Shown: positions 1 through 7,844 of the stretch, piece by piece | How the letters are laid out: each line of letters begins with the position of its first letter | How positions within the stretch are numbered: position 1 is the stretch's first letter | Assembly: GCA_030531205.1 (NCBI GenBank) | Contig: JAUNOC010000004.1 | Coordinates: 1 to 64,000 of the forward strand | Origin: Phascolarctobacterium sp. | Lineage (GTDB): Bacteria; Bacillota; Negativicutes; Acidaminococcales; Acidaminococcaceae | Direction: 5' to 3' | Length of the DNA: 64,000 nt | Program-made: the position numbers and the translations under genes | Notes under the pieces: generated by a model | Database searches by the model: none | Told to the model about the DNA's origin: nothing | The model's input: the letters and a program-made list of their open reading frames with translations, nothing else

Positions 1-349
1 CCGAGAAATTTGGGTTTGTCCAGCGAGGTAAAGGACCGTCTAAAGGAACATAGAAAGACGGTGGTGGGGTGAGCAATTACGATGACGCTAATGAAAAGAT
101 AAAAACTTAAAGCTTAAAGTTTATGAATGCTTCGCATAATGCAAAAACACCCGTCAATCTACCTATGTTCCTAACGATTGCCACCCTCTTCAAGAAGAGG
201 GAAAATCAGTTCGCATTGTGCGGGCTTTTCCTGAATCCTGAATCCTAAATCTTTTGCCCTGTTATTTAATTAACCGAACATCCTACTACAATTTTCCCAT
301 TTTAACTTTTAATTTTTATTTTTTCGTTGTGTAGTTTTAGTGTATTTTG
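1..349. repeat. Non-coding repeat debris upstream of hsdR
   Basis: No gene is supported here. Positions 33-79 are identical over 47 bp to 60615-60661. The block has a short stem (ACCGTCT with AGACGGT) around a GGAACATA core. Around 165-200 there is a further 'ATGTTCC' fragment followed by a CCCTCTTCAAGAAGAGGG palindrome. These match the dispersed repeat families described elsewhere in the window. Confidence 0.6.
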
Positions 350-358
350 TGTTATAAT
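350..358 (+). promoter_or_regulatory. Extended -10 promoter for hsdRMS
   Basis: TG at 350-351 precedes a perfect TATAAT at 353-358. No good -35 hexamer lies 17 bp upstream, as is usual for extended -10 promoters. The hsdR start at 393 follows about 28 nt after the expected transcription start, with a GGAG site at 383-386. Confidence 0.55.
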
Positions 359-392
359 AACAATGACTATATACTTTTGTATAGGAGCGATT

Positions 393-2702
393 ATGCCGGA
401 AGATGATTTGACCATGAACAAGTGGAGTGAGGAAGACATTAAGCGTCTTTATGTAACACCTGCTCTGGAAGCAAAATGGGACAAAATGAAAATATCTATG
501 GAAACACGCCCTTTTACCGCAGGCAAGATTAATCTTCAAGGTAATCTTGTTACCCGTGAGAAAGGTAAAAAGGCGGATTATTTCCTTTATACAACAGAGA
601 ACAAACCTATTGCGGTGGTGGAGGCAAAGGTAGCCGGCAAGTCCGTTGGTTTTGGTATGCAACAGGCGATGGAATACGCAAGAATGCAGGGGCTGAAATT
701 TGCTTACAGCACAAACGGCAGGGAGTTTTTGGAACACGATTTTCTCACTGGCACGGAACGCAAATTTTCTATGGATGCCTTCCCCACGGAGAAAGAATTA
801 TTGGCACGCCTGAAAGCGGCAGAAGTAATTACGGATGCAGAATTACAGATAGACAGCCAGCCCTTCTATACAGGTCAGAACAGTTATCCGCCCCGCTATT
901 ATCAACGGGATGCGGTGAACGCTATAACAGAGGCAGTTGCCCGTGGACAAAAGCGGGTTTTGATTACAATGGCGACCGGCACGGGCAAAACCTATGTAGC
1001 ATTCCAAACCATTTACCGCCTTTTGAATGCCGGAGTGGTTAAACGGGTGCTATATCTTGCAGACCGCAATGTTTTGGTTGACCAGTCCCTTGACAATGAT
1101 TTCCGCCCCCTGACAAAAGATTGCCACAAGATAAAAGTTTCCAAAGACAAGAAAAATAAACTCACCTCATATAAAATTTCATTTGCTCTTTATCAGCAGT
1201 TGGTTGGTGAAAAAGGTGAAAAGCATTACGAAAAATTATTTAAGCCGGACTACTTTGATTTAATTATTGTGGACGAGTGCCATCGTGGCAGTGCGAAAGA
1301 AGACAGCACTTGGCGGGAAATTTTGGAATACTTTGAGCCGGCATATCAACTTGGTATGACTGCCACACCCCGTGAAACCGCTTATGTTTCCAACATAGAT
1401 TACTTTGGCAAACCAGTATATACCTACAGTTTGAAACAGGGAATTGATGACGGCTTTTTGGCACCCTTCCGTGTTATTAATGTCCAGATGAATATTGGCG
1501 AAGGGTGGAGACCTGCATTAGGTCAGTTGGATGCCAACGGCAAACCCATTGAGGACAGAAATTATACTAACTCTGATTTTGACTATAACCTTATTCTTGA
1601 AGACAGGACAAGGGAAGTGGCAGAACGCATAACTGCCTTTTTGAAAGCCACCGACCGCATGGCAAAAACCATTGTCTTCTGTCCCACGGAAGAAGCGGCG
1701 GAAAGAATGCGTCAGGCACTGGTGAACGCCAACAGCGATATGGTAAAAGAAGACCCGGATTATGTGGTGCGGATTACAGGCAGTGACGATTATGGCAAAG
1801 GCAAACTCAAATACTTCCGCTCGGTAACTTCACAATATCCCGTAATAGCCACCACATCCAAACTCTTGTCAACCGGTGTGGACGTAAAAATGACCAAACT
1901 CATTGTCATTGACCAAATGATAAACAGCATGACGGAGTTCAAGCAAATCATAGGGCGGGGCACAAGATTGCAATATGAAAACGGCAAGCAATACTTCACC
2001 ATTATGGATATGCGGAATGTTTCCCGGCTCTTTGCCGACCCGGAGTGGGACGGGGATATTGTCCAAGACCCGAACTGGCCGCTCAAACCCGGCGAAACTG
2101 GTAAGCCGCCGCAAAAAGTTCCCGAAGGCAAACCCTATGTGACAGCGGAAGGATGCCAAGTAGTAACCATCCAGGAAACCATTTCCATTTATGACTCGGA
2201 CGGAAAATTACTGAAAAAAGAAAATATCATTGACTATACAAAAAGCAACATACTTGGTGAATATGCGGACTTGCAAAGTTTTATCCGCAGTTGGAGCACA
2301 GAAAAGAAAGGTGAAGAAATATCCAAACTCTTGGCAGAAAGAGGAATTAACCTGTTGGAAATCAAAGAAAAACAAAATATGTTGGATGTGGACGATTTTG
2401 ATTTTCTCTGTCACCTTGCCTATGACCAAAAACCACTTACAAGGCGTGAGCGTGCCAACAATGTGAAAAAACGGGACTTTTTGAACAAGTATAAAGGAGA
2501 TGCCCGTTTTGTGTTGGAGCAACTTTTGGAAAAATATAAAAACGAAGGCATCAGTGTAATTGAAGATGCCTCCGTACTGCACATGGACCCTTTCCGTCAG
2601 TTTGGCTCACCGGGCAAAATTGCCAAACTCTTTGGCGGGGCAAAGGGTTATCACGAAGCAATACAAGAATTGGAAAACGAAATTTATAAAATGGCGGTGT
2701 AA
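393..2702 (+). CDS. hsdR: Type I restriction enzyme, HsdR subunit
   Basis: Translocating and cleaving subunit of a type I restriction-modification complex with HsdM and HsdS; it acts on unmodified DNA in the cytoplasm. The 769-residue product has a PD-(D/E)xK nuclease core near the N-terminus (D62, E77, K79). A superfamily 2 helicase follows, with Walker A ATGTGKT at about 194-200, DECH at 294-297 and motif VI QIIGRGTR at 518-525. The length fits the shorter EcoEI-like HsdR subfamily. I chose ATG 393 over an upstream in-frame ATG because GGAG lies 6 nt before it and the promoter sits at 350-358. hsdM starts 4 nt after the stop, so the three genes form one operon. Confidence 0.95.
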   Translation: MPEDDLTMNKWSEEDIKRLYVTPALEAKWDKMKISMETRPFTAGKINLQGNLVTREKGKKADYFLYTTENKPIAVVEAKVAGKSVGFGMQQAMEYARMQGLKFAYSTNGREFLEHDFLTGTERKFSMDAFPTEKELLARLKAAEVITDAELQIDSQPFYTGQNSYPPRYYQRDAVNAITEAVARGQKRVLITMATGTGKTYVAFQTIYRLLNAGVVKRVLYLADRNVLVDQSLDNDFRPLTKDCHKIKVSKDKKNKLTSYKISFALYQQLVGEKGEKHYEKLFKPDYFDLIIVDECHRGSAKEDSTWREILEYFEPAYQLGMTATPRETAYVSNIDYFGKPVYTYSLKQGIDDGFLAPFRVINVQMNIGEGWRPALGQLDANGKPIEDRNYTNSDFDYNLILEDRTREVAERITAFLKATDRMAKTIVFCPTEEAAERMRQALVNANSDMVKEDPDYVVRITGSDDYGKGKLKYFRSVTSQYPVIATTSKLLSTGVDVKMTKLIVIDQMINSMTEFKQIIGRGTRLQYENGKQYFTIMDMRNVSRLFADPEWDGDIVQDPNWPLKPGETGKPPQKVPEGKPYVTAEGCQVVTIQETISIYDSDGKLLKKENIIDYTKSNILGEYADLQSFIRSWSTEKKGEEISKLLAERGINLLEIKEKQNMLDVDDFDFLCHLAYDQKPLTRRERANNVKKRDFLNKYKGDARFVLEQLLEKYKNEGISVIEDASVLHMDPFRQFGSPGKIAKLFGGAKGYHEAIQELENEIYKMAV

Positions 2703-2706
2703 TTAA

Positions 2707-4173
2707 ATGGGAAATTTGGGCGGATTAGTAAAAAACTTAAGAGATATTATGCGTAAGGATGCCGGCATAAACGGTGACGCACAACGCATTGAACAAATTG
2801 CCTGGATGCTTTTTTTGAAGGTCTATGACACCAAGGAAAGCGACTGGGAAATTGGGGAACGGAACTATGTGAGCATAATCCCTGAAGAATGCCGGTGGCG
2901 GAACTGGGCTGCCAACGAAGACGGCAAGGGCATGACGGGTGACGAACTTTTGGACTTTGTCAACAACAAACTCTTTCCCGCCTTGAAAAAATTGTCTGTG
3001 GATGCCACAACACCCATCCGCAAAGCCATTGTCAAGACCACTTTTGAAGACGCCAACCAATATATGAAGGACGGCGTGCTTTTGCGTCAGGTTATCAATA
3101 TAATAGACGAAATAGATTTGACGGACAACGAACAAAGCCACCTTTTTGGGGAAATCTATGAGAGCATTTTGCGAGAATTGCAAAGTGCAGGCAGTTCCGG
3201 CGAGTTCTACACACCCCGTGCGGTGACGGACTTTATGGCGAAAATGATACAACCCAAGATAGGCGAAAAAATGGCGGACTTTGCCTGCGGTACGGGTGGC
3301 TTTTTAACCAGTTGGCTGAAACAAATAGAGTTTCAAGTTACCAACGGCAAGGAAAGAAACCAATATATTAACTCCGTATTTGGCATTGAAAAAAAGCAGT
3401 TCCCCTATATGCTTTGCGTAACCAATATGCTTTTGCATGATGTGGAAGTGCCGCAGGTCTTTCACGATAACGCATTGACAAAGGATGTGCTGGACTATAC
3501 GGAAAAGGACAAGTTTGATGTAATTCTTATGAATCCGCCCTATGGCGGCAGTGAAAATGCGGATATTAAAAACCATTTTCCTACGGAATTAATGAGCAGT
3601 GAAACCGCAGACCTTTTTGTGGCTTTGATAACCTACCGGCTGAAGAAGAACGGCAGGGCGGCGGTCATCTTGCCGGACGGCTTTTTGTTCGGTGACGACA
3701 ACGCCAAAACCAATATCAAAAAACGCCTTTTGAAAGAATTTAATTTGCATACCATTATCCGTATGCCCGGGTCGGTATTTGCACCTTATACTTCAATTAC
3801 CACAAACATTCTGTTTTTTGAAAATAACGGCACGGGTACAAAAGAAACTTGGTTTTACCGCATGGATATGCCGGAAGGTTACAAGCATTTCAGCAAGACC
3901 AAACCTATGAAACTTGAGCATTTTGCACCGGTGGAGGAGTGGTGGAAGAACCGGCAGGAGATTGAAGTGGAGGGTTTTTCCAAAGCGAAAAAATTTACCA
4001 AAGAAGAATTGGAAGCACTGGGTTACAATTTTGACCAGTGCGGCTTTCCCCATGAAGAGGAAGAAATTCTGCCTCCGGCGGAACTGATTGCCAAATATCA
4101 AAAGGAACGGGGCGAGGCAAACGCCAAGATTGATGCCGTGTTGCAGAAGATAGAGGATTTGTTGGGCAAATGA
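2707..4173 (+). CDS. hsdM: Type I DNA methyltransferase, HsdM subunit
   Basis: N6-adenine methyltransferase subunit of the same type I system; it protects host sites using S-adenosylmethionine. The 488-residue product starts with an HsdM N-terminal helical domain (about 1-140). The SAM-binding motif FACGTGG is at about 192-198, and the adenine-methylase motif NPPYGG is at 276-281. The C-terminal helical tail (about 430-488) usually contacts HsdS. It lies between hsdR and hsdS, and its stop overlaps the hsdS start (ATGATGA), which indicates translational coupling. No damage to any motif is visible. Confidence 0.96.
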   Translation: MGNLGGLVKNLRDIMRKDAGINGDAQRIEQIAWMLFLKVYDTKESDWEIGERNYVSIIPEECRWRNWAANEDGKGMTGDELLDFVNNKLFPALKKLSVDATTPIRKAIVKTTFEDANQYMKDGVLLRQVINIIDEIDLTDNEQSHLFGEIYESILRELQSAGSSGEFYTPRAVTDFMAKMIQPKIGEKMADFACGTGGFLTSWLKQIEFQVTNGKERNQYINSVFGIEKKQFPYMLCVTNMLLHDVEVPQVFHDNALTKDVLDYTEKDKFDVILMNPPYGGSENADIKNHFPTELMSSETADLFVALITYRLKKNGRAAVILPDGFLFGDDNAKTNIKKRLLKEFNLHTIIRMPGSVFAPYTSITTNILFFENNGTGTKETWFYRMDMPEGYKHFSKTKPMKLEHFAPVEEWWKNRQEIEVEGFSKAKKFTKEELEALGYNFDQCGFPHEEEEILPPAELIAKYQKERGEANAKIDAVLQKIEDLLGK

Positions 4174-5591
4174 TGACACCGGAGCAACTGAAAAACAGCA
4201 TATTGCAACGTGCCATTGAGGGCAAACTTGTACCGCAAATTGAAGGCGAGGGTACTGGTGCGGAGTTGTTGGAAAAGATAAAAAAATCCCCCCTGCCCCC
4301 CTTTAAGAAAGGGGGCAAAAACCCCTGCCCTTCGGGCATCCCCTTTACGAAAGGGGACAAGGTTAAGAGGAAAGAGAAAGTGGCTTGCCCTCTTTGTAAA
4401 GAGGGGGGACCGCTTGCGGTGGGTGATTTCCCCTTTGCCATACCCAAAACTTGGGTGTGGTGCAGGTTGGGGGAAGTTGTTCAAAAAAAAATAAAGAGAG
4501 GCAAATCACCTCAGTATACACTTAAAAGTAATACAATGGTTTTTGCACAAAAATGTAATACTAAAGATGGTTACATAGATATGACATTAGCTTATTTTTT
4601 GGATGAATCTAAGTTGTCAAAATATGACAAGCAAGAATTTATGTGTGATAGTGATGTTGTTGTTAATTCAACTGGTACAGGCACTATGGGCAGAGTCGGT
4701 TTTTTTAATGACTGTGATAGAATAAATAATATGCAGATTGTTCCAGATTCACATGTTACTATCATTAGGGTAAATAGTGATTGTTTTGCGAAGTATGTAT
4801 TTTATGTACTAAAAAATAGTCAAAAAATATTTGAAAAAAATGGCGATGGTTCTACAAATCAAAAAGAATTAAAGCCAGATTTTTTAAGTGATTTTCTCAT
4901 CCCCCTCCCGCCCCTTGCGGAACAGAAACGCATTGTGGCGAAGTTGGAAGAGTTGTTTCCCTTGGTGGATGAGTATGCGGAGGCATACAACAAACTGCAA
5001 ACCCTCAACAGCAAATTTCCCCTTAACCTCAAAAAATCCCTGTTGCAGTACGCAATGGAAGGCAAACTTGTACCCTGCGACACAAGTAAGTGGAAACAAG
5101 TGAAGTTGGGGGATGTGTGCGAAATAAATGGTGGATATGCTTTTAAAAGCACAGATTATGCAGAAAAAGGTATACGGATAGTTCGTATTTCAGATTTTAA
5201 TGAAATAGGTTTTATTGACTGTAAAATTGTGAGATGTGAGTTTAAAAAAGAATACGAACAGTACATATTGCAAGAAAAAGATATATTACTATGCATGACA
5301 GGTGGAACAGTAGGTAAATCTCTATTTGTCCGAAAATTGCCTGAAAATATGGTGGTTAATCAACGAGTTGCTACCATAAGAGCTATTAAAATAGTTCCAG
5401 AATATTTAAATTATGTAATTATTTCTCCTTTAATTCAAAGAATAATAGAGGATAGCAAGAATTCAACAAATGATAATATTTCTATGAAAACAATAAGGGA
5501 TTTTCCTGTTCCCCTCCCGCCCCTTGCGGAGCAGAAACGCATTGTGGCGAAGTTGGAAGAACTGCTGCCATTGTGTGAGGAGATAGGATAA
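4170..5591 (+). CDS. hsdS: Type I specificity subunit HsdS with a translated repeat insert
   Basis: DNA-recognition subunit of the type I system. The 473-residue protein has the usual two target-recognition domains (about 88-245 and 310-455). Each is followed by a conserved helix beginning PLPPLAEQKRIVAKLEEL, and the phrase EGKLVP occurs before each half. Residues 39-86, in the linker before the first recognition domain, are unlike HsdS. They read SPLPPFKKGG and then a Cys/Pro/Lys/Gly-rich stretch, encoded by several GC-rich palindromes (see the repeat at 4287-4425). The frame stays open, so the gene is probably functional. The recognition domains are AT-rich compared with the conserved parts, as expected for horizontally exchanged domains. 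Start at 4170 or the adjacent ATG at 4173. Confidence 0.94.
   Translation: MMTPEQLKNSILQRAIEGKLVPQIEGEGTGAELLEKIKKSPLPPFKKGGKNPCPSGIPFTKGDKVKRKEKVACPLCKEGGPLAVGDFPFAIPKTWVWCRLGEVVQKKIKRGKSPQYTLKSNTMVFAQKCNTKDGYIDMTLAYFLDESKLSKYDKQEFMCDSDVVVNSTGTGTMGRVGFFNDCDRINNMQIVPDSHVTIIRVNSDCFAKYVFYVLKNSQKIFEKNGDGSTNQKELKPDFLSDFLIPLPPLAEQKRIVAKLEELFPLVDEYAEAYNKLQTLNSKFPLNLKKSLLQYAMEGKLVPCDTSKWKQVKLGDVCEINGGYAFKSTDYAEKGIRIVRISDFNEIGFIDCKIVRCEFKKEYEQYILQEKDILLCMTGGTVGKSLFVRKLPENMVVNQRVATIRAIKIVPEYLNYVIISPLIQRIIEDSKNSTNDNISMKTIRDFPVPLPPLAEQKRIVAKLEELLPLCEEIG
4287..4425 (+). repeat. Palindromic repeat element inserted in frame within hsdS
   Basis: Three hairpins in a row lie inside the coding sequence: GCCCCCCTTT with AAAGGGGGC at 4295-4316, a TGCCCTTCGGGCA hairpin near 4326-4338, and CCCTCTTT with AAAGAGGG at 4388-4407. 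The last is followed by GGGGACCG and CGGTGGGTG, the same arrangement as in the intergenic R2 blocks near 10104 and 34621. It is translated as residues 39-86 of HsdS without a stop. Confidence 0.75.
4902..4951 (+). repeat. Direct repeat in hsdS, copy 1
   Basis: This 50-bp stretch encodes the conserved PLPPLAEQKRIVAKLEE helix after the first recognition domain. It matches 5511-5560 with one visible mismatch, exactly 203 codons apart. Confidence 0.85.
5511..5560 (+). repeat. Direct repeat in hsdS, copy 2
   Basis: Second copy of the repeat at 4902-4951, after the second recognition domain. Recombination between the copies would remove or exchange one recognition domain while keeping the reading frame. 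Confidence 0.85.
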
Positions 5592-5693
5592 ATAAAGGGT
5601 TAAGGGCTAAGGGGGAAGAATAAAGAAATTAGTTCAGTGGCAAAAATAAATGAAAAATAATAATTAACATATAAGATATTCAATAAAATAATT

Positions 5694-5729
5694 AAAAATG
5701 CACTAATTTAGAAAAATTAGTGCATTTTT
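5694..5729 (+). terminator. Strong hairpin terminator after hsdS
   Basis: A perfect 16-bp stem (5694-5709 with 5714-5729) surrounds an AGAA loop. A-rich and T-rich ends flank the stem, so it could stop transcription from either direction. It separates the restriction operon from the toxin-antitoxin promoter. Confidence 0.85.
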
Positions 5730-5730
5730 A

Positions 5731-5759
5731 TTGACATATTATTTTGAATGTAGTACAAT
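5731..5759 (+). promoter_or_regulatory. Consensus sigma-A promoter of the toxin-antitoxin operon
   Basis: TTGACA at 5731-5736, a 17-bp spacer and TACAAT at 5754-5759. The toxin start follows at 5777 after a GGAGG site at 5766-5770, so the expected 5' leader is only about 11 nt. Confidence 0.85.
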
Positions 5760-5776
5760 ACGAATGGAGGTAGGAT

Positions 5777-6169
5777 ATGCCGTTAAAATTTACCCGTGAA
5801 CAAATTGAAAAGGTTTTAGAAAATGCCAAGCGGCTTGTGCAGGGCGGGGCTTATTCTATTTCCCCAAGGGATAAAAATATGATGTTTACGGATGAATATA
5901 ATTTGACGACAGATAAATTTAAAAAGATTTTTTTGGATATTGCTGTGGAGGATTTTCATACTGCAGAATACAATAATAATGACAGATTTAGTCCGGATGA
6001 TGTTTGTTATATCTTTGTGCCTCAGGTAATGCTGGCCGATGTGTCTGGGGATCTAAAACATCATAATGTGTATGTTAAATTTGTTCTTGTAGTGAGAAAG
6101 ATTAGTGATGCTGTCATTGTAATTTCTTTCCATGAGGCAGAGCAAAGTGTGAATTACCCTTTTCGTTAG
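5777..6169 (+). CDS. MqsR-like toxin (putative)
   Basis: Putative toxin of a type II toxin-antitoxin pair, 130 residues. MqsR-family toxins are ribosome-independent mRNA interferases. Family assignment rests on the pattern of the protein: an N-terminal helix REQIEKVLENAKRLVQGG, a middle helix ending in EDFHTAE (compare the EDFY/DFYKS region of MqsR), and a C-terminal strand pair VYVKFVLVVR...VIVISFHEAE that resembles the last strands of MqsR. It is somewhat longer than E. coli MqsR (98 residues). The next gene encodes an MqsA-like zinc finger protein, which supports the call. Toxin-first order is the one found in mqsRA. Activity is inferred, not shown. Confidence 0.6.
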   Translation: MPLKFTREQIEKVLENAKRLVQGGAYSISPRDKNMMFTDEYNLTTDKFKKIFLDIAVEDFHTAEYNNNDRFSPDDVCYIFVPQVMLADVSGDLKHHNVYVKFVLVVRKISDAVIVISFHEAEQSVNYPFR

Positions 6170-6197
6170 TTTGAATAGATGAAGAGGAGTGAGGAAA

Positions 6198-7187
6198 ATG
6201 GAAAAGGTTTTTTGTGAAAAATGTAATGATTTTGCGGACTTTGTAATTACTAATGTCCGTAAGGAAGGTACTCTAAAGGGTCTGAAATATGAGTACTGGG
6301 GCAAAGAAGCCCATTGTAAGGCGTGCGGCGAGGTTGTGTTTGTGCCTTTTGTACATGACTGTAACCTTAGGGCTTTACATAATGAATACCGCCGTAAGAA
6401 CGGGATTATTCCTTTGGAAAAGATTTATGGAATTTTAGACCGTTACAAAATTGGTCGCCGTCCTTTGTCCTTAATGCTGGGCTGGGGGGAACAAACTTTT
6501 TCCCGTTATTGTGACGGGGAAATTCCTAAAAAGGAATATTCTGACCAGTTGTTAAAACTGTATGAGGATGTTCGTGAATTCAATAAGTTATTGGAACAAA
6601 ATAAGAATTTATTAAATTCTGAGGTGGCATACAAGAAGGCAAAGAGGGCGGTTGAGGAATTGCTGGTTTTGGAAAATGATTCGGCTTCCAAACTTATGAT
6701 AGTGGCAAAATATATTTTGCATTATTGTGATGAAATAAGCCAGCTGGCACTTCAAAAGTTGCTTTATTATATTCAGGGTTTCAGCTATGTTTTTAATGAT
6801 GAATTTATTTTCACGGAGGATTGTGAGGCATGGGTGCATGGTCCTGTTTATCCTGATGTTTATAATGAATATGGTAATCGTGGGTTTAATATTATTCGTG
6901 AATATACTTCGGTTAATCCTTCTTTGATTCCGCCGGATGAGAGGATAGTTATTGATACTGTTGTTCGGTATTTTGGTAAGATGAAAGCAAAGCAGTTGGA
7001 GGAGTTCACTCATATTGAAAAACCTTGGTTACAGGCAAGAGGGGGGATGGATGTGGATGCCCGCAGTGCTAATGTTATTTCTAAAAAAAGTATGAAAGAT
7101 TATTTTGGGCTGATTAAAAACAGATTTGAAATGAAAGAACCTGATGACATTGTCAAGTATATTGATATGCTGATTGAGGCAACATAA
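6198..7187 (+). CDS. Antitoxin: MqsA-type zinc finger and HTH fused to a Panacea domain
   Basis: Predicted antitoxin and autorepressor, 329 residues. Residues 1-60 carry two CxxC pairs (FCEKC near 6-9 and HCKACG near 39-42), as in MqsA and related zinc-finger regulators. Residues about 85-125 form an HTH with the MqsA-like phrase LMLGWGEQTFSRYCDG. Residues about 165-329 match the Panacea/SocA-like (DUF4065) domain: ALQKLLYYIQGFSYV, then EAWVHGPVYPDVYNEY. Panacea domains are known to neutralise many unrelated toxins. ATG 6198 is preferred over GTG 6189 because of the GAGG just upstream and because it begins at the zinc finger. It lies 28 nt after the toxin and is probably cotranscribed. Confidence 0.7.
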   Translation: MEKVFCEKCNDFADFVITNVRKEGTLKGLKYEYWGKEAHCKACGEVVFVPFVHDCNLRALHNEYRRKNGIIPLEKIYGILDRYKIGRRPLSLMLGWGEQTFSRYCDGEIPKKEYSDQLLKLYEDVREFNKLLEQNKNLLNSEVAYKKAKRAVEELLVLENDSASKLMIVAKYILHYCDEISQLALQKLLYYIQGFSYVFNDEFIFTEDCEAWVHGPVYPDVYNEYGNRGFNIIREYTSVNPSLIPPDERIVIDTVVRYFGKMKAKQLEEFTHIEKPWLQARGGMDVDARSANVISKKSMKDYFGLIKNRFEMKEPDDIVKYIDMLIEAT

Positions 7188-7424
7188 GACGGAAAGGGCT
7201 ATATTATGGTAAGACAAATCATACTCTGATACAAAAACCCAAATACAAAAGGCATCAAAGATTGCTCCACAATCTTTGATGCCCAATCCCCGGAATTGCT
7301 TCCAAGAATATTTGCAAGTTTCATTGTAGCATATCTGAGGTTCCATGGCAATCGGTTTTTGGAAATTTTTGTTTGGCAATGGATTATTTAATATTTTTTT
7401 GATTTTTTTAAGGAGGAAAGTATT
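7188..7424. other. Intergenic segment with one hairpin
   Basis: No gene is visible. A 14-bp perfect stem (7251-7264 with 7270-7283, loop CTCCA) is followed on the minus strand by a T-rich tract, so it could terminate minus-strand transcription. On the plus strand no T-run follows it. Confidence 0.5.
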
Positions 7425-7532
7425 ATGTTATTGTTAAACAAAAATTTCTTGATTTGGAGGGAACTCATATATGAACAAAATAATTTTAGAGGCAAGGTGC
7501 CCAAATTGCGGACGCTTGTTATTCAAGCATAA
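7425..7532 (+). CDS. 35-residue leader ORF overlapping the zinc-ribbon gene (doubtful)
   Basis: A short frame begins at ATG 7425, behind one of the strongest Shine-Dalgarno sites in the area (AAGGAGG ending at 7416). It overlaps the first 62 nt of the Com-like gene in another frame. The product (MLLLNKNFLIWRELIYEQ and onward) has no recognisable family. Its value may be translational coupling to the next gene rather than the peptide itself. Confidence 0.3.
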   Translation: MLLLNKNFLIWRELIYEQNNFRGKVPKLRTLVIQA

Positions 7533-7653
7533 GGGTGGTAAATTTCTTATTGCTTTGTACACACAAAATACAGAACTTATTTCTGGTGATGAACTTCATA
7601 AGTGTACAAAATGCAAATCACCAATTTTAGTCAGGCAAAAGTCAATAGTGTGA
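7471..7653 (+). CDS. Com-like zinc-ribbon protein
   Basis: A 60-residue protein with two zinc knuckles, CPNCGRLLFK near the N-terminus and CTKCKS near the C-terminus. The spacing and the CxxCGRLLFK phrase resemble Com-family proteins, small zinc-binding regulators best known from phage Mu, where Com activates translation of mom. No mom gene is visible here. A GGAGGG site lies about 8 nt before ATG 7471. It is followed by a strong terminator and then by a cassette opening with a phage-like sigma factor, so it may be a regulator linked to that cassette. Function is inferred from the motif only. Confidence 0.55.
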   Translation: MNKIILEARCPNCGRLLFKHKGGKFLIALYTQNTELISGDELHKCTKCKSPILVRQKSIV

Positions 7654-7690
7654 TTCAATAAATCCGACACTGGATGGGCTTTATGACACC

Positions 7691-7740
7691 AAAGCCAGGC
7701 GGTAACAGATTTTTCTGTTACTTGCCTGGCTTTTTCTTTT
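7691..7740 (+). terminator. Terminator after the Com-like gene
   Basis: A long stem (AAAGCCAGGC plus GGTAACAGA pairing with CTGTTACTTGCCTGGCTTT, two G-U pairs) is followed by TTTTTCTTTT. An upstream GGCTTT at 7678-7683 could pair with the AAAGCC that starts the stem, a possible but unproven antiterminator. Confidence 0.8.
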
Positions 7741-7743
7741 GCC

Positions 7744-7809
7744 AATAACGGTATCAGCCGTTATTAAATAAATACGGACTACGCCGGCGTAGATTAGGCA
7801 GTACTGCCT
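7744..7809. promoter_or_regulatory. Three consecutive inverted repeats upstream of the sigma-factor gene
   Basis: AATAACGG/CCGTTATT at 7744-7765, the perfect 14-bp palindrome CTACGCCGGCGTAG at 7779-7792, and the perfect 14-bp palindrome AGGCAGTACTGCCT at 7796-7809. They differ in sequence. They fill the region between the preceding terminator and the ribosome-binding site at 7834-7839, so they may be operators or mRNA hairpins. Confidence 0.6.
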
Positions 7810-7844
7810 TCTGTAAAAATTTTTAGTTTTTGCAGGAGGTAAAT

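Noticed and set aside
3995-4484. Two minus-strand frames across the hsdM/hsdS junction
   Set aside because: They owe their length to the GC-rich palindromes of the repeat insert; the plus-strand HsdM and HsdS frames are clear.
7640-7740. A c-di-GMP or other known riboswitch around the AAAGCCAGGC hairpin
   Set aside because: Beyond a terminator and a possible short antiterminator no conserved riboswitch core is present.
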